DNA of 56,764 nt from JAJYQH01 sp036261615 (GCA_036261615.1 DATAKK010000027.1:1-56764), one strand, 5' to 3'; positions 41,341 to 52,374 are shown, numbered from the stretch's first letter. Numbers and translations are program-made. The notes: generated by a model not told the origin, from the letters alone.

Positions 41341-41360
41341 ACGGGCCGACTCCGGCCCGT
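41341..41360. terminator. Bidirectional hairpin between DUF167 and dinG
   Basis: ACGGGCCG and CGGCCCGT form an eight-pair perfect stem around ACTC. It overlaps the last base of dinG and ends the lexA transcript. Confidence 0.65.
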
Positions 41361-43432
41361 CACGCGGAGGCGGGTCCCACAGAGGCGGACCCCGCGTCAC
41401 CGGCGGCCAGCCGGCGCAGCGCCTGGATCGCCACCTCGTGGTCGCGGGTCAGCCACATGTCGGGCATCGACGCCCGCAGGAACGAGCCGTACCGGGCCGT
41501 CAGCAGCCGCGGGTCGAGGACGGCCACCATCCCCCGGTCGTCGCTGCGGCGGATGAGTCGTCCCGACCCCTGCGCCATGAGCAGCCCCGCGTGCGTGGCG
41601 GCCACGGACATGAACCCGTTGCCACCCGCCTCGCTCACCGCCCGCTGCCGCGCCTGCAGCAGCGGTTCGTCGGGGCGCGGGAACGGAATCTTGTCGATGA
41701 CGACCAGCCGACAGGTGTCGCCGGGGACGTCGATCCCCTGCCACAGCGAGATCGTGCCGAACAGGCTGGTGGCGGGCTCGGCGATGAACCGGCGGGTGAG
41801 CTCGGACAGTTGCGCGTCGCCCTGGCACAGCACCACCGACCCGGGTATGGCGGCGCGGACGTGACGCGCCGCGGTTTCGGCGGATCGCTGCGAGGCGAAC
41901 AGACCGAGGGTCCGCCCCCCGGCCGCCCACACGAGCTCGGCCAGGCAGGCGAGTGCCTCCTCGGTGATGCCGTCGCGGCGGGGGTTGGGCAGGTGCGAGG
42001 CGACGTAGACGATGCCCTGGCGGGGATAGTCGAACGGCGAGCCGACGTCGAGGGCGCGCCACGGCTGCCGGTCGTCGTCGGCGGACTGGGATTCCTGCTC
42101 GGCGCCGTGCACCTCGGTGTCGACCCGGTCGCGCGGCCACAGGCCCATCGTGGTGGCGACCTGGGAGAAGTCGCCCCCGATCTTGAGCGTTGCCGAGGTC
42201 ATGACCACCGGCGTGCGCGACAGCACCGACGCGTGCATGAGGCCGGCGACCGACAGCGGGCCGACGATGAGCTGCCTGCCGAAGCGCTCCCGCTCGCTCA
42301 CCCAGACGACGTCCTCCCGGTCGAGCCCGGCCATACGCTCGGCGATGTCGAAGACCTCCGTCACCGCCGCGGCCGCCTGCGTGCGGTCGGCGTCGCCGTC
42401 CTTGCCCGACGTGAGCCCGGAGACGACGGTGCGGGCGGCCGCACGCACCCTCCGCAGCGCCGGCAGCACGGGGCTCTCGGGGTCGCGGATCTGCTCGAGC
42501 GGTGCGTCCGCGATCGCCCCCTCGAGGTCCTCCCCCGCGTCGAGCAGTTCGAGGGCGGTCTCGTCGGCGATCCACGGCATCGCCCGGTGGGCCACCCGTT
42601 CGATCATCTGCGGGCTGAGTTCGGCGCTCGCCGCACCGGTCACCCGGCCCACCAGCTCGTGGGCCTCGTCGATGACGAGCAGGTCGTAGTCGGGCAGGGC
42701 GGTGCCCCCGTGCATGGCGTCGATGGCGAGCAGGGCGTGGTTGGTGACGACGAGATCGGCGCGCCGGGCGCGGTCGCGGGACTCCTCGACCAGGCACTCG
42801 GGACCGAAGGGGCAGCGGGTGACGCCGAGGCACTCCCTGGTGGGGATGGAGACCTGCGCCCACGCCCGACCCGAGTGAGCAGGCGCGTCGTCCCGGTCGG
42901 CGAGCCCACCGCTGGAGGCCTGCTCCTCGGCCCACTCGCGCAGCATGACCACCTCGGCACCCAGCACCGACCCGGCATCGGCGCCGGAATCGCGCACGGC
43001 CTCGACGACATCGGACGAGGCGAACAACGCTCCCTGATCGTCGGGAGCGCCCCCTCGCACGCGTAGCAGGCACGCGTAGTTGGTACGCCCCTTGAGCACC
43101 GCCGGCACCAACTGCCGGCCGGTGACCCTCTCGGACGCCGCCAGCGCGTGCGGAATGTCCGAGGTCGCGAGCTGCGCCTGCAGCGCGAGGGTCGCCGTCG
43201 CGACGACCACCCGCTCGGCGTCGCCGTCGAGCAGGGCCGCGATCGCCGGGCTGAGGTATCCGAGCGACTTGCCCGTGCCGGTTCCGGCCTGCACCAGCAG
43301 ATGCTCGCCCTGGGCCAGGGCATCGGCCACCGCGTCGGCCATCGCCACCTGCCCCGGGCGGGTCGTGCCGCCGAGGTCGTCGACGGCCGCCGACAGGATG
43401 CGCCGGTGCAGCGGCTCGTCGGACTGGCTCAC
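41360..43432 (-). CDS. dinG: ATP-dependent DNA helicase DinG (XPD-like)
   Basis: A 690-residue superfamily 2 helicase. Walker A is AGTGTGKS, the DEAH motif is VIDEAHEL, and the C-terminal SLWQGIDVPG and GSGRLIRR are motifs V and VI. The four iron-sulphur ligands are present: NYAC and the ECLGVTRCPFGPEC group, which marks the 4Fe-4S XPD/DinG type. E. coli DinG is damage-inducible and resolves R-loops and G-quadruplexes. No LexA box was found directly upstream. Confidence 0.93.
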   Translation of the reverse strand: MSQSDEPLHRRILSAAVDDLGGTTRPGQVAMADAVADALAQGEHLLVQAGTGTGKSLGYLSPAIAALLDGDAERVVVATATLALQAQLATSDIPHALAASERVTGRQLVPAVLKGRTNYACLLRVRGGAPDDQGALFASSDVVEAVRDSGADAGSVLGAEVVMLREWAEEQASSGGLADRDDAPAHSGRAWAQVSIPTRECLGVTRCPFGPECLVEESRDRARRADLVVTNHALLAIDAMHGGTALPDYDLLVIDEAHELVGRVTGAASAELSPQMIERVAHRAMPWIADETALELLDAGEDLEGAIADAPLEQIRDPESPVLPALRRVRAAARTVVSGLTSGKDGDADRTQAAAAVTEVFDIAERMAGLDREDVVWVSERERFGRQLIVGPLSVAGLMHASVLSRTPVVMTSATLKIGGDFSQVATTMGLWPRDRVDTEVHGAEQESQSADDDRQPWRALDVGSPFDYPRQGIVYVASHLPNPRRDGITEEALACLAELVWAAGGRTLGLFASQRSAETAARHVRAAIPGSVVLCQGDAQLSELTRRFIAEPATSLFGTISLWQGIDVPGDTCRLVVIDKIPFPRPDEPLLQARQRAVSEAGGNGFMSVAATHAGLLMAQGSGRLIRRSDDRGMVAVLDPRLLTARYGSFLRASMPDMWLTRDHEVAIQALRRLAAGDAGSASVGPASA

Positions 43433-43487
43433 CGCGACAGCCTAACCGCCCGGGCGCCGCGTCCCGACGGCCTGTGGACAACCCCGG

Positions 43488-44978
43488 TCAGACGCTGAAC
43501 TGCGCCAGCTCGCCCGCGAGGTCGGGGTGCACCCGTGCCACGACCCGGGTGCCGTCGCCGGTGTGCTCGCTGCTGAGAAGCTGCCCACTGCGGTGGATGC
43601 GGTCGAGCAGGTCGCCACGGGAGTACGGGAGCAGGATCTGCACTTCGACGTCCGGAGTCGGGAGCAGCTGCTCGACCCGGCGGGTCAGCTCGTCGAGCCC
43701 GTCGCCACGCCGGGCCGACACGAAGACGGCGTCCGGCAGCTGGCTGCGCAGCAGCGTGAGCTGATCGGGGGCCGCCCGATCGACCTTGTTGATCACCATG
43801 AGCTCGGGCACCTGGGAGGCGCCGATGTCGGCCAGGACGGTGCGCACGGCGCGCACCTGGCCGAGCGGGTCGGGGTCGGAGCCGTCGACCACGTGGAGCA
43901 ACAGGTCGGCCTCGGTGGACTCCTCGAGGGTGGAGGCGAACGCCTCGACGAGATCGTGCGGAAGGTGACGCACGAACCCGACAGTGTCGGTGAGGGTGTA
44001 GACCCGCCCGTCGGACGTTGTGGTGCGGCGGGTGGTGGGATCGAGGGTCGCGAACAGCGCGTCCTCGACGAGGACGCCGGCGCCGGTGAGCCGGTTGAGC
44101 AGCGAGGACTTGCCCGCGTTGGTGTAGCCCACGATCGCGACCGAGGGGATGCGGTGGCGCCGGCGGTCGGCCCGCTTCGTCTCGCGGGTGGAGTCGAGGT
44201 CACGCAGACGGACCCGCAACTGGGAGATACGGGTGTTGATGCGCCGCCGGTCGGTCTCGATCTTCGTCTCGCCGGGACCTCGGCCGCCGATGCCGACGCC
44301 GCCGGCCGCCCGGCCGCCGGTCTGACGGGACAGGTTGCCGCCCCAGCCGCGCAGCCGCTGCTTGAGGTACTGGAGTTGGGCGAGTTCGACCTGGGTCTTG
44401 CCTTCGACGCTCTTCGCGTGCTGGGCGAAGATGTCGAGGATCAGGGCGGTGCGGTCGACGACCTTGACCTTGACCCGGTCCTCGAGGTTGCGGAGCTGGG
44501 CCGGCTGGAGTTCTCCGTCGCAGATGACCGTGTCGGCACCCGTCGCCACGACCACCTCGCGCAGTTCGTCGACCTTGCCCCGGCCGATGTAGGTGGCCGG
44601 GTCGGGCCGGTGCCGCCGCTGAACGAGGCCTTCGAGCACCTGGCTGCCCGCGGTTTCGGCGAGCAGTTTGAGCTCGGCGAGGGCGTTGTCGGCATCCTCC
44701 TGCGTGCCCGAGGTCCACACGCTGACGAGGACCACGCGCTCGAGGCGCAGCTGGCGGTACTCGACCTCGCTGATGTCGCTCAGTTCGGTGGACATGCCGG
44801 GCACCCGGCGCAGCGACAGGCGTTCGGCGAGGTCGAGTTGCATGCCGTCGTAGCCGTCGGCATCACCCGTGACGGCCATCACCTCCTCCGGATCGACACC
44901 GTCGGCGTCTGCGTCGACGTCGAGGTCGGGATCCGGGTAGAGGTCGGAGGAGAGGAGTCGCGGGGATCGTGAAGTCAT
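43488..44978 (-). CDS. hflX: GTPase HflX
   Basis: A 496-residue ribosome-associated GTPase. The N-terminal HflX domain includes ATYIGRGKVDELR and IFAQHAKSVEGKTQVELAQLQYL. The G-domain has G1 GYTNAGKSS, G2 area RRTTTSDG, G3 DTVGF and G4 NKVD. HflX splits stalled ribosomes after stress. ATG 44978 was chosen, with GGAG five bases upstream. The N-terminal 40 residues are an acidic extension. Confidence 0.93.
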   Translation of the reverse strand: MTSRSPRLLSSDLYPDPDLDVDADADGVDPEEVMAVTGDADGYDGMQLDLAERLSLRRVPGMSTELSDISEVEYRQLRLERVVLVSVWTSGTQEDADNALAELKLLAETAGSQVLEGLVQRRHRPDPATYIGRGKVDELREVVVATGADTVICDGELQPAQLRNLEDRVKVKVVDRTALILDIFAQHAKSVEGKTQVELAQLQYLKQRLRGWGGNLSRQTGGRAAGGVGIGGRGPGETKIETDRRRINTRISQLRVRLRDLDSTRETKRADRRRHRIPSVAIVGYTNAGKSSLLNRLTGAGVLVEDALFATLDPTTRRTTTSDGRVYTLTDTVGFVRHLPHDLVEAFASTLEESTEADLLLHVVDGSDPDPLGQVRAVRTVLADIGASQVPELMVINKVDRAAPDQLTLLRSQLPDAVFVSARRGDGLDELTRRVEQLLPTPDVEVQILLPYSRGDLLDRIHRSGQLLSSEHTGDGTRVVARVHPDLAGELAQFSV

Positions 44979-45055
44979 CGTGACTCCAGTGTTCCATCGC
45001 CGGGGTGCGGGCCCAACCGATTTTGCGCCCGGCGAAGCAATCAGGGCGGGGAGGA

Positions 45056-45883
45056 TCAGGAGGGCAGGTAGGCGCGGCCCGAGGCCACGATGACCGCGGG
45101 GCCACTGAGGACGGCCTCGCCGAGGGCCAACTCGACCTCCACCTGTCCGCCGGGGACGGTGACCGTGAAGATCCCGTCGACCCGGCCGATCGAATGGGCG
45201 TAGGCCGCCGCCGCGGCCACCGTGCCCGTGCCACACGACTTGGTCTCCCCAGAGCCCCGCTCGAAGACCCGCATCGCGACGGCGTCCCGGCCGCGGGGCA
45301 CGACGAACTCGACGTTGACCCCGTGCGGGTACGCGCCGTCGGGCGACCAGGTGGGGGCGGTGCGCAGGTCGAGGGCCTCGAGGTCGGCGTCCTCGTCGAG
45401 CAGGACGACCGCGTGCGGATTGCCCACGTCGACCTTGACGGCCGGCCAGGACCCGTCGGGAGTGGTGATGGTGACCGGCTCGTCGCTCAGCACAACCGGG
45501 CCCATGGTGACCGACAGGCCGGCTCCCTCGGCCCGGGGTTCGATCCAGCGGATGCCCGCGCGGGTGCCCACCTCGACGGGCTCGTTGGAGACGAGTCCGC
45601 GCTCGTAGAGGTAGCGGCCGAAGACCCGCAGCCCGTTGCCGCAGGTCTCGGCCACCGATCCGTCGGCGTTGCGGTAGTCCATGAACCACAGGTCGGGCCC
45701 GGTCCAGTCGGGGATGGTCATCGCGCGCGTGACGCGGAGCACGCCGTCGGCCCCGACGCCGGCGCGGCGGTCGCAGAGGAACCGGACGTCGTCGGCGCTC
45801 AGCGGCTCGAGATTCGACCTGTCCTCGATGATCACGAAATCGTTGAGCGTGCCGTGGCCCTTCGAGAACGAGATACTCCGCAT
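45056..45883 (-). CDS. dapF: Diaminopimelate epimerase
   Basis: A 275-residue PLP-independent epimerase that converts LL- to meso-diaminopimelate for lysine and peptidoglycan. The two catalytic Cys are present in AETCGNGLR and KSCGTGT, and the substrate-binding FSKGHGTLNDF is at the N-terminus. ATG 45883 lies five bases after the miaA stop codon, so the pair is co-transcribed. Confidence 0.95.
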   Translation of the reverse strand: MRSISFSKGHGTLNDFVIIEDRSNLEPLSADDVRFLCDRRAGVGADGVLRVTRAMTIPDWTGPDLWFMDYRNADGSVAETCGNGLRVFGRYLYERGLVSNEPVEVGTRAGIRWIEPRAEGAGLSVTMGPVVLSDEPVTITTPDGSWPAVKVDVGNPHAVVLLDEDADLEALDLRTAPTWSPDGAYPHGVNVEFVVPRGRDAVAMRVFERGSGETKSCGTGTVAAAAAYAHSIGRVDGIFTVTVPGGQVEVELALGEAVLSGPAVIVASGRAYLPS

Positions 45884-45887
45884 GCGG

Positions 45888-46808
45888 TCAGGATAGCCGG
45901 GCCAAAATGCGGCCAGGGGTGTCGGGGGCACCGGCCGGGAACCAGGACACGCGGGGATCGCGGCGGAACCAGGAGAGCTGCTTGCGCGCGAACCGCCGGG
46001 TGCCCGCGGCGGTCCGCCGCCGGGCCTCCTCCTCGTCGATCAGCCCGTCCAGCAGATCGAGCACCTGCCGGTAGCCGAGGGCCCGGGACGCCGTCAGCCC
46101 CCGCCGGAGTCCGGCGGCCTCGAGGCCGCGCACCTCGTCGACCAGGCCCTGCGCCCACATCCGCTGCACCCGGAGGTCGATCCGCCGGTCGAGGTCGTCG
46201 CGGTCGAGGTCCAGCCCCACCTGCACGACATCGGGCAACGCGTAGGTCCACCCGGGCAGCCGGGGACGCATCGACCCGGTGAGCTCGAGCACCTCGAGGG
46301 CCCGGACGACGCGGCGTCCGTTGCCGGGGAGGATCTCGGCCGCCACGTCGGGAGCGCGGGCGGCGAGCTCCGCGTGCAGGGCCTCCGCGCCCAGCTCGTC
46401 GAGCCGGCGCTCGAACCGCTGCCGCACGTCGGGGTCGGTTCCCGGGAAGTCGAACTCGTCGACGATCGCGTGCACGTACAGCGCCGACCCTCCGACGAGG
46501 ATCGGGACCACTCCCCTGGCCCGGCACGAGTCGATCGCCGCGCGGGCCAGCGCCTGGAACTGGGCCACCGAGGCCGTCTCGGTGACGTCCATGATGTCGA
46601 CGAGGTGGTGCGGGACGCCGGCACGCTCGGCCCGCGTGGGCTTGGCCGTCCCGATGTCCATGCCCCGGTAGACGAGCATGGAGTCGGCGTTGACGATCTC
46701 CGCCGGGCGACCTCCACCGGTCAGGGCGAGCGCGAGGTCGACCGCGAGCGCGCTCTTCCCGCTCGCCGTCGGGCCGTTGAGGACGAGTACGGGCAGCCTG
46801 TCGATCAC
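45888..46808 (-). CDS. miaA: tRNA dimethylallyltransferase MiaA
   Basis: A 306-residue enzyme that adds dimethylallyl to N6 of A37 in tRNAs reading U-initial codons. The P-loop GPTASGKS, DSMLVYRGMDIGTAKP and the RALGYRQVLDLLDG segment with QLSWFRRD near the end are typical. GTG 46808 was chosen because GGAGG lies upstream at five to six bases. It makes the substrate for MiaB, whose gene is 430 bp away on the same strand but separated by a plus-strand gene. Confidence 0.94.
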   Translation of the reverse strand: MIDRLPVLVLNGPTASGKSALAVDLALALTGGGRPAEIVNADSMLVYRGMDIGTAKPTRAERAGVPHHLVDIMDVTETASVAQFQALARAAIDSCRARGVVPILVGGSALYVHAIVDEFDFPGTDPDVRQRFERRLDELGAEALHAELAARAPDVAAEILPGNGRRVVRALEVLELTGSMRPRLPGWTYALPDVVQVGLDLDRDDLDRRIDLRVQRMWAQGLVDEVRGLEAAGLRRGLTASRALGYRQVLDLLDGLIDEEEARRRTAAGTRRFARKQLSWFRRDPRVSWFPAGAPDTPGRILARLS

Positions 46809-46940
46809 CTGAGCCTCCTCCCCCGGCCAGCGCCGGCTCGGCGTGACCGGTGCGAAAACCACCCCTGTTCGGATCGGATTTCCTGGTGCACCATGGATGC
46901 GTGCCCTGATCGCGGGGCGTGTCGACGAAGGGAAATGCCT

Positions 46941-47144
46941 ATGGGGATCTTCGACAGAGTCAAGGATGCCGTCAGCGAAGACAACGTCGACAAGGGAAAG
47001 ACCTTTGTGAATGATCACGAGGCCCAGGTCGACGAGGGAGTCGAGCGGGCCGGAGACATGGTCGACCAGCGCACCGGCGATCGGTACGACGACCGGGTCG
47101 ATCAGGGTGAGAAGTTCGTCGAGTCCAGGACCGGCAGCCTCTGA
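46941..47144 (+). CDS. MT0933-like antitoxin family protein, orphan
   Basis: A 67-residue charged helical protein. MGIFDRVKDAV, GVERAGDMVDQRTG and DRVDQGEKFVE are the signature of the MT0933/Rv0909-like antitoxin family. No partner toxin gene (SRPBCC-type Rv0910-like) is next to it; the neighbours are miaA and miaB on the other strand. ATG 46941 follows AAGGGA. A stress-related small protein role is as likely as a toxin-antitoxin role. Confidence 0.8.
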   Translation: MGIFDRVKDAVSEDNVDKGKTFVNDHEAQVDEGVERAGDMVDQRTGDRYDDRVDQGEKFVESRTGSL

Positions 47145-47189
47145 CACCATCCGGCCTCGCATGATGCGGGGCATCACACCAACGAGTCC

Positions 47190-47226
47190 ACTGGTGGGGG
47201 TCGCGCTCGGCGCGGCTCCCACCAGT
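47190..47226. terminator. Bidirectional terminator between the antitoxin-like gene and miaB
   Basis: ACTGGTGGG pairs perfectly with CCCACCAGT, with an inner CGCGC/GCGCG stem and a TCG loop. It lies between the two convergent stop codons. Confidence 0.75.
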
Positions 47227-47240
47227 CGCGTCCGGACCCC

Positions 47241-48758
47241 TCATCCGCACGCGGACGCCGCGGGCCGCGGCACGGGGGCGCCGACCGCCGGCATGCCGAG
47301 CGACACGCCCCGGGTGGGCGCCGTCTCGCGCCGGGCCTGCCACGCGTCGCCGCCGCGGGTGCGGCGCAGGCCCCGGACGCCACCGTCGGCGACGAGGTGG
47401 TGCGGGGCGGCGTAGCTGATGTCGCAGAGCCCGATGTCGCCGGGGCGGGGCCGCAGTGCCGGGTCCTCCGGCACGGCGACGTGGATCAGCCGGTTGTCGC
47501 GCGCCCGCCCGGACATCCGGTGGGTGTCGGCGTCCTTGCGCCCCTCGCCGTCGGCGAACATCACCTCGACCTCACGGCCCACCAGCTGCCGGTTGAGTGC
47601 CCAGGCGGTGTCGTCGACCAGGGCGACCAGGCGCAGGTAGCGGTCCTGAACGACCTCCCGCGCGACCTGGTCGGGCATCGTGGCCGCGGGGGTGCCGGGG
47701 CGGATCGAGTACTGGAAGGTGAAGGCTGCGCTGAACCGGGCCTCCCGGACCACGTCGAGGGTCTGCTGGAAGTCGTCCTCGGTCTCCCCGGGGAAGCCGA
47801 CGATGATGTCGGTGGTGATGGCGGCGTCCGGGATCGCTGCGCGCACCCGGTCGAGGATCCCGAGGAACCGGCTCGAGCGGTAGGAGCGACGCATCGACTT
47901 GAGGATGCGGTCGCTGCCCGACTGCAGCGGCATGTGCAGCTGCGGCATGACGTTCGGCGTCTCGGCCATCGCGGCGATGACGTCGTCGGTGAAGGCGGCC
48001 GGGTGCGGGCTGGTGAACCGCACGCGCTCGAGGCCGTCGATCTCACCGCACGCCCGAAGCAGCTTGCCGAAGGCCTGCCTGTCGCCGAACTCGACGCCGT
48101 AGCTGTTGACGTTCTGGCCGAGCAGGGTGATCTCCTGCACGCCCTCGTCGACCAGCGCGCGGATCTCGGCGAGGATGTCGCCGGGACGACGGTCGGTCTC
48201 CTTGCCGCGCAGATGCGGGACGATGCAGAACGTGCACGTGTTGTTGCAGCCGACACTGATCGACACCCAGGCGGCGTAGGGCGACTCGCGGCGCGAAGGG
48301 AGGTTGCTCGGGAACTCGACGAGCGCCTCCCGGATCTCGACCTGCGCCTCCTGCTCGACCCGGGCCCGTTCAAGCAGCACCGGCAGCGACCCCACGTTGT
48401 GGGTGCCGAACACCACGTCGACCCAGGGCGCCTTCTGGATGATGAGGTCCCGGTCCTTCTGCGCCATGCACCCGCCCACGGCGATCTGCATGCCGGGACG
48501 CCGTGCCTTCACCGAGGCCAGGTGACCGAGGTTGCCGTACAACCGGTTGTCGGCGTTCTCGCGCACCGCGCAGGTGTTGAAGACGACGACGTCGGCGCCC
48601 CCCTCGTCGGCCACGGGCACCTCGCTGCGCAGGTACCCGTCGGCGTCCAGCAGCCCCGAGATGCGCTCGGAGTCGTGCACGTTCATCTGGCACCCGTAGG
48701 TGATCACCTCGTAGGTGCGCGGCCGCCCGGCCTCGGCGGTGCTCATGGTCTCAGACAT
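47241..48758 (-). CDS. miaB: tRNA-2-methylthio-N6-dimethylallyladenosine synthase MiaB
   Basis: A 505-residue radical SAM methylthiotransferase. The N-terminal UPF0004 cysteines are in YGCQMN, NTCAVRE and GGCMAQ; the radical SAM cluster motif is CNNTCTFC; the TRAM domain is at the end. ATG 48758 has no good Shine-Dalgarno; ATG 48746 is the alternative. The C-terminal 40 residues are Arg/Pro-rich and beyond the usual family end. It lies 60 bp downstream of rny on the same strand. Confidence 0.95.
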   Translation of the reverse strand: MSETMSTAEAGRPRTYEVITYGCQMNVHDSERISGLLDADGYLRSEVPVADEGGADVVVFNTCAVRENADNRLYGNLGHLASVKARRPGMQIAVGGCMAQKDRDLIIQKAPWVDVVFGTHNVGSLPVLLERARVEQEAQVEIREALVEFPSNLPSRRESPYAAWVSISVGCNNTCTFCIVPHLRGKETDRRPGDILAEIRALVDEGVQEITLLGQNVNSYGVEFGDRQAFGKLLRACGEIDGLERVRFTSPHPAAFTDDVIAAMAETPNVMPQLHMPLQSGSDRILKSMRRSYRSSRFLGILDRVRAAIPDAAITTDIIVGFPGETEDDFQQTLDVVREARFSAAFTFQYSIRPGTPAATMPDQVAREVVQDRYLRLVALVDDTAWALNRQLVGREVEVMFADGEGRKDADTHRMSGRARDNRLIHVAVPEDPALRPRPGDIGLCDISYAAPHHLVADGGVRGLRRTRGGDAWQARRETAPTRGVSLGMPAVGAPVPRPAASACG

Positions 48759-48817
48759 CGGCGCCAACTGTAGTTGCTGGCGACGTCGGCTCCCACCCGT
48801 CGGGGACGTGGGCAGGC

Positions 48818-50293
48818 TCAGCGCGCCACCTCCGTGGCACGCGACTCGCGGACCACGGTGACCCGGATCTGCCCGGGGTAGCTGAGCTCGGATTCGATCC
48901 GCCGAGCGATGTCGCGGGCCATCGCCTGCGAGGCGAGGTCGTCGACGGTCTCCGGCGCGACCATCACCCGCACCTCCCGGCCGGCCTGCATCGCGAACAC
49001 CTTCTCCACACCGGGATGGTCGAGGGCGATCTGCTCGAGGCGGTCGAGCCGGTGGACGTAGGCCTCCAGAGCCTCCCGGCGGGCGCCCGGGCGGGAGCCG
49101 GAGATCGCGTCCGCGGCCTGGACGAGCACCGCCTCGACGGTGGCCGGCTCGACCTCGTTGTGGTGCGCGGCGATCGCATGCACGACGTCGGGGTGCTCGC
49201 CGTGCTGGCGCGCGAGTTCCGCCCCGACCAGGGCGTGCGACCCCTCGACCTCGTGCGTGAGCGCCTTGCCGATGTCGTGGAGGAACGCGGCCCGGCTGCA
49301 CACCGTGGCGTCCAGCCCGAGTTCGGAGGCCATCAGCCGGGCCAGGTGGGCGCTCTCGACGAGGTGCTTCAGCACGTTCTGGCCGTAGCTGGTGCGGTAG
49401 CGCAGGGTGCCGAGCACCCGCATGAGCTCCGGGTCGAGGTCGGTGATGCCGACCTCCGCGACGGCGTCCTCAGCGGCCCGCTGGCAGCGCTCGGTGATGC
49501 GGTCCTGGCTGCGGGCGTAGACGTCCTCGATCCGGGCGGGATGGATGCGGCCGTCGGCGATGAGTTCCTCCAGTGTCAGCCGGGCGATCTCGCGCCGCAC
49601 CGGGTCGAAGCAGCTGAGGAGAACGGTTCCGGGGGTGTCGTCGACGACGACGTTCACCCCGGTCACCTGTTCGAAGGTACGGACGTTGCGGCCCTCCCGG
49701 CCGATGATGCGGCCCTTCATCTCGTCACTGGGCAGGTCGACCGTCGAGATCACCGACTCGGACGTCTGCTCGGCCGCCAGCCGCTGGATCGACGTGACGA
49801 TCGTCATCCGGGCCTTCTGCTCGGCCTCCCGGGTTGCCGTCGCCTCGATGTCGCGCGCCAGCACGAGCGCGTCCCGCCGCGCGTCGCGCTCGGCCGCCGC
49901 GAGGACCTCGGCCCGCGCCTGCTCCACGGTGAGTTCGCCGATCCGCTCGAGTTCGGACAGCCACCCGGCCTGCTGGGCGTCCAGCTCGGCGCGAGCCGCC
50001 TCGAGTTCGCCCCGCTGCTGGTCGAGCAGCGTCCGCTGCTGGTCGAGCTCACCCCGGGACACGACCACCGTGCGCTCCCGCTCCTGGAGGAGCTGCTCGC
50101 GCCGCTCGAGCGCCTCGGCGACGTGCCGCAACTCCTCGGCGTCCGGGGCCGGCGGCTGCTCGGGCTGGGAGGCGGTGGCCTCGGGGCGAGGCTCGGCACC
50201 CGGCCGGCGCAGGGACACGATGAGCCAGACGAGGGCCACGAGAATGGCCGCCAGCATGACCGCCAGACCGACGAACTCCGCGGAGCCGGGCAT
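48818..50293 (-). CDS. rny: Ribonuclease Y
   Basis: A 491-residue membrane-anchored endoribonuclease that starts mRNA decay. One N-terminal helix (about 8-28) is followed by a coiled coil rich in Glu, Gln and Arg, a KH domain (GRIIGREGRNVRTFEQVTG, in two parts) and an HD domain with FLHDIGKAL and AAHHNE. ATG 50293 follows AGGAGG. Length is close to the usual 510-520. Confidence 0.94.
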   Translation of the reverse strand: MPGSAEFVGLAVMLAAILVALVWLIVSLRRPGAEPRPEATASQPEQPPAPDAEELRHVAEALERREQLLQERERTVVVSRGELDQQRTLLDQQRGELEAARAELDAQQAGWLSELERIGELTVEQARAEVLAAAERDARRDALVLARDIEATATREAEQKARMTIVTSIQRLAAEQTSESVISTVDLPSDEMKGRIIGREGRNVRTFEQVTGVNVVVDDTPGTVLLSCFDPVRREIARLTLEELIADGRIHPARIEDVYARSQDRITERCQRAAEDAVAEVGITDLDPELMRVLGTLRYRTSYGQNVLKHLVESAHLARLMASELGLDATVCSRAAFLHDIGKALTHEVEGSHALVGAELARQHGEHPDVVHAIAAHHNEVEPATVEAVLVQAADAISGSRPGARREALEAYVHRLDRLEQIALDHPGVEKVFAMQAGREVRVMVAPETVDDLASQAMARDIARRIESELSYPGQIRVTVVRESRATEVAR

Positions 50294-50425
50294 CGCAACC
50301 TCCTGTCATCGGGGGCGGGGGCCCACACGATGGGACGACGACGCCCTCATCGGGCGATCGGCGATCGATCGTCCGTGAGCAAGGCGGTATCTACAAGTGC
50401 GAATATCCCCGGTGCGAGCGGAACC

Positions 50426-50444
50426 CACACCGGTGTGATGTCAA
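50426..50444 (-). promoter_or_regulatory. 12-bp palindrome next to a TTGACA box upstream of rny
   Basis: CACACCGGTGTG (50426-50437) is a perfect palindrome and TTGACA lies next to it on the minus strand (50439-50444). No convincing -10 box is at the right spacing, so this is only a candidate control site. Confidence 0.3.
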
Positions 50445-50535
50445 CTCAGGTTGGTCAGTCATCGTGTGGACGCCGGGGCGCCCACGGCGAATCTATGACC
50501 GCTCACACAGCCGCGCAACTCACCCGCACAGAGGG

Positions 50536-51052
50536 TCACTCGGCCGCCGGGTCGGCGGGAAAATCACTCAACAACTCCCCGAGCACCCGATGCACGAGCG
50601 ACGGGGAGAAGCCCTTGCGAGCCAGGGCCGCGCCCACCCGCCGGTACTGAACCTCCCGAGGATGGTGCGAGAGACCCCGCAGCCGGCGCGCGCCGAACTC
50701 GTGCGCCGCCCGGTACTCGGACTCGTCGTCGAGGGAGGCGGTGGCCTCTGCGACGACCTCGGCGTCGACGCCCTTGCGGTGCAGTTCACGGCGGACGCTG
50801 GTGCGCGACAGGGACCGGAGCGACTGCCGCGACACGGCGTAGCGCTCGGCATAGCGCCGGTCGTCGAGGAGACCCACCTCGACGAACCGGTGCACGACCG
50901 CCTCGGCCACCTCGTCGTCGACCCCTCGGCCGCCGAGCTTGGTCATCAGCTCGGCGACCGTCAGGTCGCGCCGGTCGAGGTAACGCAGCGCCATGGTGCG
51001 CGCCACCTCGTAGGGGTCGGCAGGGGGCGTGTCGTCGGCGTCCGCCGGCGGC

Positions 51053-51069
<17 letters not shown>
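50536..51069 (-). CDS. recX: Regulatory protein RecX
   Basis: A 177-residue helical repeat protein that limits RecA filaments. Typical segments are ALRYLDRRDLTVAELMTKL, FVEVGLLDDRRYAERYAVS and RELHRKGVD. GTG 51069 starts 17 bp inside recA, so it is translated together with recA. Confidence 0.93.
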
Positions 51070-52156
<1,087 letters not shown>

Positions 52157-52271
52157 GGGGGCTTCCTTTCCTGGCACCTCTAGCGCCGTGGGGCATGTGT
52201 TCGCCGAGCGAACGGTATGCGGATTGTGTTCTGGAGTGGTGCCGCCGGCCTGATGACCAGTGACGCCACAA

Positions 52272-52294
52272 ACTGTATGGACGGGCCCTGACAG
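52272..52294 (-). promoter_or_regulatory. PafBC-type (RecA-NDp) recA promoter
   Basis: On the minus strand TGTCA (52289-52293) is followed after 11 bp by TACAGT (52272-52277). This matches the LexA-independent RecA-NDp motif of mycobacteria, T-G-T-C-A-G-T-G-G-C, N6, T-A-x-x-x-T, including the spacing. The start of transcription would be about 110 bp before the recA ATG. Confidence 0.65.
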
Positions 52295-52374
52295 TTTCGG
52301 CGCCAGTCGTGAACCTGTGGATAACTGACCCGCCACGCGGACGGCAACCCGGAGGAGCGAGCCGACTGACGCCC

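Noticed and set aside
46941..47144. Toxin-antitoxin module
   Set aside because: Only the antitoxin-like half is present; neighbouring genes are miaA and miaB.
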